From Rhizobium aethiopicum (GTDB taxonomy: Bacteria > Pseudomonadota > Alphaproteobacteria > Rhizobiales > Rhizobiaceae), in NCBI RefSeq assembly GCF_900094625.1, contig NZ_FMAJ01000010.1:1-64000 (forward strand): DNA of 64,000 bases. Direction: 5' to 3'. The position numbers and the translations under genes are program-made. Below the pieces are notes generated by a model, which worked only from the letters and a program-made list of their open reading frames with translations, had not been told where the DNA came from and ran no database searches. Below are positions 44,083-50,431 of this stretch, in pieces (within the stretch, counting starts at the first letter, position 1; every line of letters begins with the position of its first letter).

Positions 44083-45066
44083 TCAATGCTGGTTGGATTT
44101 TGCATGCCAGTTCCAGGCAGAGCGGATGATCTCGGACAGATCATACTGCGGCACCCAGCCGAGCACGTCACGCGCCTTGTCGTTGTTGGCGACCAGCGTA
44201 TGCGAATCTCCTTCGCGCCGCCCGATATATTCGACGGGGAAGGGCCGGTTCGACACGTCCTCGATCGCCCCGAGCAATTCCTTGACCGTCGTTCCCGTGC
44301 CGGTGCCGAGGTTGAGCGCGACGGATTGGCCGCCCTTCAGCAGATATTCGACGGCGCGCACATGCGCGTCGGCAAGATCCAGCACATGGATGTAGTCGCG
44401 CACGCAGGTGCCGTCGCGCGTTTCGTAGTCACTGCCGAACACCTTGAAGCCCTGGCGACGGCCGAGCGCGGCGTCGATCGCCAAGGGAATCGCATGCGTT
44501 TCCGGCTGGTGCCACTCGCCGATCCGGCCTTCGAAATCCGCGCCGGCCGCATTGAAATAGCGCAGCACCACCGAGCGCAGGCTCTTGTACTGGTCGTAAT
44601 CGGCAAGCGCCTGTTCGACGATATATTTCGTCCGCCCGTAGGGATTGATCGGCAGCTGCCGGTGCGTCTCGTCGAGCGGAACGCTCTGCGGCAGGCCATA
44701 GGTGGCGCAGGTGGAAGAGAAGACGAAGGCCTCGATACCGGCCGCCTGCGCCGCCGAAAGTAGCGTCAGAGTGCCGATCACATTGTTTTCATAGAAGGAA
44801 ACCGGATCCTTGACCGATTCGCCGACTTCGATCAGCGCCGCGAAATGCAGGATGGCCGAAGGCTTGTGCTTGGCCAGCACCTCATCCAACCGGGCGCGAT
44901 CGCGGATATCGCCCTCCTCGGCCGGCCCCCATTTGACGAACTCGCGATGGCCGTTCGAAAAATTGTCGAAGACGACAGGACGATAACCCTTGTTCGCCAG
45001 GTCAAGGCACGTATGCGAGCCGATATAACCGGCGCCGCCGACCACAAGAACCGTTTCACCTGCCAT
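44083..45066 (-). CDS. galE: UDP-glucose 4-epimerase
   Basis: Interconverts UDP-glucose and UDP-galactose, supplying galactose for exopolysaccharide and LPS. 327-residue extended short-chain dehydrogenase. The NAD loop is GGAGYIGSH (10-18), then the catalytic SSTCATYG and YGRTK (Tyr-x-x-x-Lys, about 145-149), NAAGAD, and the C-terminal VRDYIHVLDLADAH. In rhizobia this enzyme is also called ExoB. It is probably the first gene of a two-gene unit with the sulfatase-like gene. The 250 bases upstream hold no other gene. Confidence 0.94.
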   Translation of the reverse strand: MAGETVLVVGGAGYIGSHTCLDLANKGYRPVVFDNFSNGHREFVKWGPAEEGDIRDRARLDEVLAKHKPSAILHFAALIEVGESVKDPVSFYENNVIGTLTLLSAAQAAGIEAFVFSSTCATYGLPQSVPLDETHRQLPINPYGRTKYIVEQALADYDQYKSLRSVVLRYFNAAGADFEGRIGEWHQPETHAIPLAIDAALGRRQGFKVFGSDYETRDGTCVRDYIHVLDLADAHVRAVEYLLKGGQSVALNLGTGTGTTVKELLGAIEDVSNRPFPVEYIGRREGDSHTLVANNDKARDVLGWVPQYDLSEIIRSAWNWHAKSNQH

Positions 45067-45316
45067 GCACCACCCTTAATTATCAGTGAGAGATGGAAGA
45101 AACCTAGACGAGATAGACGTCAATAAAAAGAAGGAACTGCGAACGGCACGAGCGGACAATACGTCAATTGCCGCAACCCGCGGTCTCCCGCGCGTTTTGC
45201 CCGAAGCCGCGTCATTGATGAATTATTCGCGTGATTTGCATAACCACCCGATTTAAGCGGCTTCTACCATCGGATGATGATCAACGATCCGCGGCAATCC
45301 GGCAGGGAGAACGGGA

Positions 45317-45961
45317 ATGAGGAAGGCATTGATCGTCTGGGGCGGCTGGCAGGGCCATGAGCCGGAACAATGTGCCCATATCGTCGCCGATCTCCTGCGC
45401 GAAGACGGCTTCGCTGTGGAGGTGACCGGCGATCTCGGCATATTTCGATCTCCGACCCTGGCCAAGGCGGATCTGCTGGTGCCCATCATCACCGGCGAAA
45501 CGCTGGACAAGCCCTATGCTAGCGCCTTGGTCGAGGCCGTGCGCGGCGGGTTGGGACTTGCCGGCCATCACGGCGCGCTCGCCACCTCCTTCAAGGAAAG
45601 CGCGCCGTTCCGCTACGTCTCCGGCGTCACCTGGGTCGCTCACCCCGGCAACATCATCGATTTCCGCGTCGCCGTCACCCGGCAGGGCGATCCTGTCATG
45701 GCGGGCATTCCCGACTTCGACTATCGCTCGGAGCAATATTATCTGCATTATGATCCGACAGTCGAAATCCTCGCCACCACCACCTTCACCGGTGCCTACG
45801 ATCCGGCGGCGCGCAATGTGGTAATGCCCGTCGTCTTCAAACGCCATTTCGGCGCCGGTCGCATCTTCTATTCCGCTCTCGGCCATGTCGCCGCCGAATT
45901 CGACCATCCCTATATGCCGCTCATCCTGCGGCGCGGCCTCGGCTGGGCCGCTCGCCAATAG
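45317..45961 (+). CDS. ThuA domain protein (glutamine-amidotransferase-like fold)
   Basis: A 214-residue soluble protein with the ThuA-family run: ALIVWGGWQGHEPEQC (4-19), LADLLREDGF-like helix, GGLGLAGHHGAL (about 80-91) and the final GRIFYSALGHVAAEFDHPY (split at about 178-196). ThuA-like proteins in Sinorhizobium take part in trehalose/disaccharide use; no thuB or transporter partner is adjacent here. GGGAGAACGGGA precedes the ATG at 45317. Function beyond fold membership is not assigned. Confidence 0.85.
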   Translation: MRKALIVWGGWQGHEPEQCAHIVADLLREDGFAVEVTGDLGIFRSPTLAKADLLVPIITGETLDKPYASALVEAVRGGLGLAGHHGALATSFKESAPFRYVSGVTWVAHPGNIIDFRVAVTRQGDPVMAGIPDFDYRSEQYYLHYDPTVEILATTTFTGAYDPAARNVVMPVVFKRHFGAGRIFYSALGHVAAEFDHPYMPLILRRGLGWAARQ

Positions 45962-46021
45962 CACCAGGACGACACATGCTGTTCCTGGCGGCTGAGTGTT
46001 TCAATCTGAAAGCGAAAGGTT

Positions 46022-46276
46022 TTAACGAGCCGCTTTCAGCTGCAGGTCGTTCTCGGGGGCGGCGACCGCCCCGTCATAGACCCGCATCAGCCGTCCGGCC
46101 GCCTTCAGCTTCTCGATGAGATCGTGTCCGTCGGGCGAGGCCTTCGTCAGTTCCAGCTGCTCGAATTCCTTGAGCGCCTGCATCCAATGGCTATCCCCGC
46201 GCCCCTCCGGCCGGCCTTCCGATTCCCACAGCGAATAAGCGCGCTGGCTGACCCAGACGTCCCTATTGTGACTCAT
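46022..46276 (-). CDS. DUF2934 domain protein
   Basis: An 84-residue protein. Its N-terminal half (VSQRAYSLWESEGRPEGRG, residues about 9-27, then SHWMQAL) is the DUF2934 signature, common in rhizobia and often in several copies. The C-terminal half is a charged helix (DLIEKLKAAGRLMRVYDG). The ATG 46274-46276 is the first reasonable start; upstream residues are not family-like. The role is unknown. Confidence 0.8.
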   Translation of the reverse strand: MSHNRDVWVSQRAYSLWESEGRPEGRGDSHWMQALKEFEQLELTKASPDGHDLIEKLKAAGRLMRVYDGAVAAPENDLQLKAAR

Positions 46277-46438
46277 AACAAACCCCAGCCGAAAAATTTG
46301 GAAGCGAATATCGATAGCCGACAAGGTGCCAAAGCTGGCTTTAGGAGTCGTTACGAGGCAACGTTATTTTTTAGATAATACGAAGAAATGCCGATACTTA
46401 GGCCGTGATAAAGTAATATGAATTGACGCGATCACGCT

Positions 46439-46473
46439 GCTGCGGCCCTTGCCGATACGGCAAAGGCCGCAGC
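46439..46473 (-). terminator. Strong hairpin downstream of rtcB
   Basis: GCTGCGGCC and GGCCGCAGC are exact complements enclosing TTGCCG/CGGCAA, giving 15 pairs with one internal mismatch and a 3-base loop. It lies 15 bases after the rtcB stop. No T tract follows, so it may protect the 3' end or work with Rho. Confidence 0.6.
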
Positions 46474-46487
46474 ATTGTCTGAGGCAA

Positions 46488-47912
46488 TCAACGGCGTTCC
46501 CGTTTACGACGCCAGGGCGCGTCCTTCTGCCAGTCGCCGGCCATGATGCTTCCATACGGGACGACCTCGTCGACCACCTCGGCCAGACCGTAATGCTCGA
46601 TCTGGGCCCGCACGTTGGCGGCGGACTTGTAGGCGCTCGGCAGTTCCGAGGCGTCGGCGAAGCCCGAGAAGAAGCGAACGTCCAGGCCCGCCGTCTCCTT
46701 TTCCAGGATCGCCGCCAGGTTGTTCGGGCTCAAGCCGCGGGCATCGGCGCCATATTCTTCCGCCAGGCGCCTGAGATGAGCGCTGCGCGAAAAATTACGG
46801 CCGGCCCCGTGCGGCGAGAAGCCGAGGCCATGGGCGGCGTTGGAGCCGCGGACGATCAGGATCGGTTCCGCCATGTTGAGCGGAATGATCGTCAGATCGG
46901 TCGCATCCTCGGCCCATTTGTCGAAGGCCGGCGTCGCCCCCTTGCCGTGGTAGAACAGGCCATCCGATTTCCGGAAAACGAAATTGTGTTCGTTCCAGAA
47001 ACGATCGGCCACCTTCGCCGAGAGCCTCTCCGCTGCCATGTCATGCAGGACATAGTGGTTTTCCCTCGTCCACTGCCTGACTATCTGCAGGGCCGACCAG
47101 TAGAGGTCGCCCTCTTCAGTGTCGGCGGGAATCCACGCATTGTCGCGCAGGGTTTCCGGCGAGATCCGCTCGCGAAAGCGGTTTGCGGCCTTCATGCCCT
47201 TGTCGTAGAGCCGGGCACCCGGGGCGCGCGACCCGTGATGGGTGACCAGCGCGGTCTCGCCGGTCGATTTCATCGTCCCCACATAGGCGAAGTGGTTGCC
47301 GTCACCCTGCGTGCCGAAATGCTCGATACCGGCGCTCAGCGCTCCTTCCTGCAGAAACGGGTTCTGCTGGAAGGCCGAAAGCGTCGCTTCGGAAGGCTTG
47401 ATCTGCGCACCGCGCGGACGGCCGCCGGGACCGAAATGCGTCACCGCATGCACGGCATCCAGAAGCGATTTCGGATCGACGTCCGGAAAGATCGAGATCG
47501 CCATGGAGCAGCAGATATCCGCCGAGTGCATGCCCGGATGGATCGCCTCCGATGCCACGACGCCGCCAACCGGAATGGTGCCGATCGGCCCGGCCGGGCA
47601 GGCGTCCGGCATGATCGCCGCAGCCCGGACGACCGGCGTGCGCACCAGCGCCCGCATCGTGGCGTTGACCTTCTCGACATTGTCCTGCTCGAAGGCGTCC
47701 TCGGCGCGGATATTGGAATAGATCTCGATATCGTTATCCGCTCTCAGGGCGAGCGTCGGCCCCGGCTGGAAAGCCCTTGCCGCTTCGAGCGCCTCTGCGG
47801 CCGAACCGCCTTGGCTCAAAACCCTGTTGGCGGCATCGAGAGCTGGGCGAAACCATTTTCCCTGGCTCATGCCTGCGTCGATCAAATCCTGTCCGCTCAT
47901 TATCTCGGTCAT
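46488..47912 (-). CDS. rtcB: RtcB-family RNA ligase
   Basis: Joins RNA 2',3'-cyclic phosphate (or 3'-phosphate) ends to 5'-hydroxyl ends with GTP and Mn2+. About 474 residues. Metal- and guanylate-site motifs are MHSADICCSM, HFGTQGDGNHFAYV, VTHHGSRAPG and SPHGAGRNFSRS, which contains the His that in RtcB carries GMP. It belongs to the shorter bacterial RtcB branch found beside Ro60 genes. The start is uncertain (ATG 47912, 47900 or 47951); no strong ribosome site is visible. It ends the sigma-54-driven unit rsr - small RNAs - rtcB. The partner cyclase rtcA is absent. Confidence 0.92.
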   Translation of the reverse strand: MTEIMSGQDLIDAGMSQGKWFRPALDAANRVLSQGGSAAEALEAARAFQPGPTLALRADNDIEIYSNIRAEDAFEQDNVEKVNATMRALVRTPVVRAAAIMPDACPAGPIGTIPVGGVVASEAIHPGMHSADICCSMAISIFPDVDPKSLLDAVHAVTHFGPGGRPRGAQIKPSEATLSAFQQNPFLQEGALSAGIEHFGTQGDGNHFAYVGTMKSTGETALVTHHGSRAPGARLYDKGMKAANRFRERISPETLRDNAWIPADTEEGDLYWSALQIVRQWTRENHYVLHDMAAERLSAKVADRFWNEHNFVFRKSDGLFYHGKGATPAFDKWAEDATDLTIIPLNMAEPILIVRGSNAAHGLGFSPHGAGRNFSRSAHLRRLAEEYGADARGLSPNNLAAILEKETAGLDVRFFSGFADASELPSAYKSAANVRAQIEHYGLAEVVDEVVPYGSIMAGDWQKDAPWRRKRERR

Positions 47913-47963
47913 CTTCTTTTCTGCGTCTGCAGTCCTTCTTCTTCGTTGCATTTCAGGCTGGCC

Positions 47964-48054
47964 AGGGCGACGATTTTCCCGGAGACCTTACCGCACGCAT
48001 TCCATCACCGATGGCGCGATGCGGCCCTGTAGTCCGACCGGCGGCATTCGCCCT
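47964..48054 (-). ncRNA. Y-RNA-like unit 5 (short, no T-arm)
   Basis: The closing helix is AGGGCGA (minus strand, 48054-48048) with TCGCCCT (47970-47964), exact complements. The 5' strand carries the shared GGCGAATGCCG block, followed by GGACTACAG like the other units. No TTC-type T-loop is found inside, so this unit lacks the tRNA-like module. It is the last unit before rtcB. Seen directly: complementarity and the shared block. Inferred: that it is a Ro60-bound RNA. Confidence 0.6.
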
Positions 48055-48067
48055 AGCTTCTTGCATC

Positions 48068-48201
48068 CCGGTGACAAGACGTTGGCGGGACGTTGCTGAG
48101 CTACACATTCCTTGCGGGAACATGGGATGATTTGAACATCCGACCTCTCCGCCGGAGATCGGCGGAGAGCTCTTTCCTGTTGTCCTGCCGGCATTCACCG
48201 G
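48068..48201 (-). ncRNA. Y-RNA-like unit 4 with T-arm and acceptor-like helix
   Basis: The closing helix is CCGGTGA (48201-48195) with TCACCGG (48074-48068), 7 exact pairs. The shared block reads GGTGAATGCCGG, a C-to-T change that the opposite strand matches. Inside are a 9-bp hairpin CTCTCCGCC/GGCGGAGAG, then a perfect T-arm GGATG-TTCAAAT-CATCC. An acceptor-like helix CATGTTCC/GGAATGTG (two wobbles) follows, then TAGCTCAG, the start of a D-arm whose 3' strand is missing. The order T-arm, acceptor, D-arm is permuted relative to tRNA. Confidence 0.72.
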
Positions 48202-48209
48202 CCATTTTT

Positions 48210-48340
48210 GCCACGGCGACAAGGGTGGACGAAACCGGTGTGGCCCCGCTCGTGCCAGAGAGCGCCGCCAAGGACAGGAGTCGAACCTGTCGGGCCACCT
48301 CAGGGTGGAGGCTGTAGTTCCGTCCGGCATTCGCCGCTGC
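48210..48340 (-). ncRNA. Y-RNA-like unit 3 with T-arm and D-arm
   Basis: The closing helix is CGGCGA with TCGCCG plus flanking pairs (ends 48340 and 48210). The shared GGCGAATGCCGG block and GGAACTACAG follow. Inside are CCACC-CTGA-GGTGG, a perfect T-arm ACAGG-TTCGACT-CCTGT, and then GCTC-TCTGGCAC-GAGC, a D-arm-like hairpin with the GG of a D-loop. The acceptor helix between them is not convincing. Confidence 0.72.
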
Positions 48341-48349
48341 AATTTCGGT

Positions 48350-48474
48350 CATGGCGACAAGTGTTGAGGAAACATCCTGCGCATCCTCCTCCCTTTCGGG
48401 ATTCGGGCGGCAAGGCGGGCCTTGAACCCGCGCCCTTTCGGGTTACCGATGTAGTTTCCTCGGCATTCGCCATG
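48350..48474 (-). ncRNA. Y-RNA-like unit 2 with T-arm
   Basis: The closing helix is CATGGCGA (48474-48467) with TCGCCATG (48357-48350), 8 exact pairs. The shared GGCGAATGCCG block and GAAACTACA follow. Inside is a perfect T-arm GCGGG-TTCAAGG-CCCGC, then a TCCC-GAAA-GGGA hairpin. No recognisable D-arm is seen, so the tRNA mimic looks partial or altered. Confidence 0.7.
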
Positions 48475-48498
48475 TCTTTTACATGTTTTTCGATTGGT

Positions 48499-48634
48499 CC
48501 GTGACGACGAGATGTGGTGGAACACCCGCTCTATCCGCTGAGCTACGGGTCCTTGTTTTTTGGGGGACCCGACGGGATTCGAACCCGCGACCTGGAGATT
48601 AACAGTCTGTAGTTCCATCCGGCATTCGTCACGG
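48499..48634 (-). ncRNA. Y-RNA-like unit 1 with complete permuted tRNA-like module
   Basis: The closing helix is CCGTGACGA (48634-48626) with TCGTCACGG (48507-48499), 9 exact pairs. The 5' strand contains GACGAATG. Going 3' on the minus strand: a T-arm GCGGG-TTCGAAT-CCCGT (48588-48572), then acceptor strand CGGGTCC (48571-48565). A 12-base linker CCCAAAAAACAA, the complementary acceptor strand GGACCCG (48552-48546), TA, and a canonical D-arm GCTC-AGCGGATA-GAGC (48543-48528) follow. The anticodon arm position is taken by the closing helix. This is the layout known for tRNA-mimic modules of bacterial Y RNAs such as YrlA. It is transcribed after rsr and before units 2-5. Confidence 0.82.
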
Positions 48635-48635
48635 T

Positions 48636-48665
48636 GCCTCGCGCCGTTCACTGGCGGCGCGAGGC
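48636..48665 (-). other. 11-bp perfect hairpin between rsr and the RNA array
   Basis: GCCTCGCGCCG and CGGCGCGAGGC enclose an 8-base loop, beginning 4 bases after the rsr stop and ending 1 base before unit 1. There is no T tract, so readthrough into the RNA array is plausible. It could be a partial terminator, a processing site, or an mRNA 3' stabiliser. Confidence 0.65.
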
Positions 48666-48669
48666 AATT

Positions 48670-50223
48670 TCAAAGATCGATCGCTTCGATCCGGCGAACC
48701 CATTCGCCCGGACCAGACTTGCCGGCCGCGAAGCTGGTGATGGCTCCGTAGACGGCATCCGAGAAGCCGCCGATGTTCAGCACGTCCGCTCCCGTTGCCG
48801 GCGTCTGGACGTAGGGCTGGATGTCGAGGCAGACCAGCTTCGCCGCCGGGTTCAGCCTCTTGATCCGCGCCCATTCAGCCATCATCGCGGTCGCCTGGCC
48901 GTGCCCCCGCGCATCCATCCAGGACTGGTTGTCCGAGACGAAGAGCACGAGGTCGACCGCCGCCTTCTCCTTTGCCAGCAGCCGCAGCGGCGCAGAGCAG
49001 TTCGTTCCGCCGCCGCCAACCGCCGCGAGCTTCGCCGCGTTGGTCATCACGCTGTCACGCCCGTTCAGGTGGACGTTCACGACGTCCTGTTCGAACGGGA
49101 TGATACGTGTCTGCCGGTTACGCCGCAGGAACGACGCAGCCATGAGTGCTGCGACATCGATGCAGCGGACGGCTGATGCCGCGCCCTTCCGGTAACCGGT
49201 AACGGGGGACGACATGGAGCCGGAGACATCCGGGCAGACCACGACATTGCCGCCGATGGTCGGCACGCTGGAGATGGCCACCTCCATCGCATCCTGCAGA
49301 GCATCGGCAACGACAGCCGGAGCCGACTGGTTCGCCATATGCCACGCCACCATCAGCTGGTAGGGGAAGACGCGCGCCTTCCGCACCGCTTCCGGATCGG
49401 CGATCCGTGCAGCAAGCCGTTCGGCCACGCCATCCACCTCGAACACGCCGTTTCGGGCAAAGGTGTTGAGGTTCTGGCGCACCATCTGCCAGGAGCCCTT
49501 CAAGGCGACTTCCGACCACTGCTCCTTGCTGAGACCGAGCGAGGTGAGCATCTGAAACGGCACGGACGGCAGCGGCAAGCTGCTATCGCGCTTGAACGCT
49601 TCGAAGGCCTTTACCTCCGCCGGCAATGCGGCGACATCATAAGGCTTGCCGATCGCCCAGGCATAGAGCGCCTGACGCTCCGCGTCTTGCGGCTTCGGAT
49701 GTACCATCCGGATCACATCCGGCAGCGAGGGATCATTGCCGACCATCGCGTGCAGGAACTGTTCCGTCGTCACCCGGTCGAACCAGGCCTGCACCATCTT
49801 CTTCGGCCGCGTTCCGAGCGATTTCCGGCCGGTCACATCCGATCGGATGACCTGCACGAAGCCGCGCAACATCTTGCCGCTCTTCACGACACGCGGAAAA
49901 GCCCGTGCAAAGGCATCGCTTTCGAGGCCCGAAAGCATAGCCAGCAGCATGACCGGCATGTCCTTCATATGGCCCTTCTCTGCCGCATGGATCGCGAGCT
50001 TTGCCAGGAATTCCGGCTCGACCTGCGCGCCATGGCGCATCACAGCATCGAGCTGTTCCCCGGCATCCGCATAGAAAGTGTCGCTGAACGTTCCGGTAAC
50101 GGCATATTGCGCCAGGGCTTCACGGGGCGAGAGCGCATAGGCTGCAGCGCCTTCGTGATTGGTCGTCGTCGTGCCGCCAAGCAGCTTTCCGACATAGGAC
50201 TTGAAGATTGCCTTGTTCACCAT
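48670..50223 (-). CDS. rsr: Ro60-family RNA-binding protein (TROVE + vWA domains)
   Basis: Ring-shaped RNA-binding protein that holds Y RNAs and misfolded or damaged RNAs, and works with exonucleases in stress RNA metabolism. 517 residues. An N-terminal TROVE repeat domain has TNHEGAAAYALSPREALAQY early, then EKGHMKDMPVMLLAML and MVRQNLNTFARNGVF. A C-terminal vWA domain begins near residue 325 with an intact metal site (DVSGSMS, GGTNCS, VSDNQSW). The start ATG 50221-50223 follows AGAGGTG. It is driven by the sigma-54 promoter at 50260-50275 and leads the rsr - Y-RNA array - rtcB unit. Confidence 0.94.
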   Translation of the reverse strand: MVNKAIFKSYVGKLLGGTTTTNHEGAAAYALSPREALAQYAVTGTFSDTFYADAGEQLDAVMRHGAQVEPEFLAKLAIHAAEKGHMKDMPVMLLAMLSGLESDAFARAFPRVVKSGKMLRGFVQVIRSDVTGRKSLGTRPKKMVQAWFDRVTTEQFLHAMVGNDPSLPDVIRMVHPKPQDAERQALYAWAIGKPYDVAALPAEVKAFEAFKRDSSLPLPSVPFQMLTSLGLSKEQWSEVALKGSWQMVRQNLNTFARNGVFEVDGVAERLAARIADPEAVRKARVFPYQLMVAWHMANQSAPAVVADALQDAMEVAISSVPTIGGNVVVCPDVSGSMSSPVTGYRKGAASAVRCIDVAALMAASFLRRNRQTRIIPFEQDVVNVHLNGRDSVMTNAAKLAAVGGGGTNCSAPLRLLAKEKAAVDLVLFVSDNQSWMDARGHGQATAMMAEWARIKRLNPAAKLVCLDIQPYVQTPATGADVLNIGGFSDAVYGAITSFAAGKSGPGEWVRRIEAIDL

Positions 50224-50259
50224 GGCAGCACCTCTTTGATTGAGTTCTGCGTGATACAA

Positions 50260-50275
50260 TTCAAGTGGCGTGCCA
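50260..50275 (-). promoter_or_regulatory. Sigma-54 promoter of rsr
   Basis: On the minus strand, TGGCACG (50275-50269), CCAC, TTGAA (50264-50260) matches the -24/-12 consensus TGGCACG-N4-TTGC/A. The expected transcript start is near 50249, about 25 bases before the rsr ATG. The divergent rtcR gene encodes the sigma-54 activator expected here. Confidence 0.85.
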
Positions 50276-50352
50276 GTTTCTAAAAACTGCGGCAACCCTC
50301 TATGGTTTGCGGTCATCTCATTGATTCCAAACCGTTAAAATTCACGAGAAAA

Positions 50353-50364
50353 TTTCAGCTGAAA
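50353..50364. promoter_or_regulatory. Candidate RtcR upstream activating site
   Basis: TTTCAGCTGAAA is a perfect 12-bp palindrome in the AT-rich part of the rsr/rtcR intergenic region, about 80 bases upstream of the -24 box. That is a usual distance for an activator of sigma-54 promoters. Only position and symmetry support the assignment. Confidence 0.4.
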
Positions 50365-50431
50365 ATTGCGAATTCTGCGGAAACGAATTACTCTATATAA
50401 AAATATAGGAACTTATAATTTTGGATAGGAT

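Noticed and set aside
46449..48032. 527-residue plus-strand frame over rtcB
   Set aside because: It is the shadow of rtcB and of the RNA array; no family resemblance and no ribosome site.
47964..48634. CRISPR array or simple tandem repeat
   Set aside because: Only short blocks are shared; repeats are not identical, unit lengths vary (91-136), and each unit has its own complementary ends. No cas genes are present.
48499..48634. Ordinary tRNA gene (Asn-like GTT or similar)
   Set aside because: The T-arm precedes the D-arm and the acceptor strands are joined by an internal linker. No mature tRNA with normal 5' and 3' ends could form.
48101..48651. Several 75-130 residue open frames across the rsr-rtcB gap on both strands
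   Set aside because: They have no ribosome sites, run through the repeated RNA units and are explained by the high GC of structured RNA. Helix conservation between units, not codon bias, accounts for the sequence.
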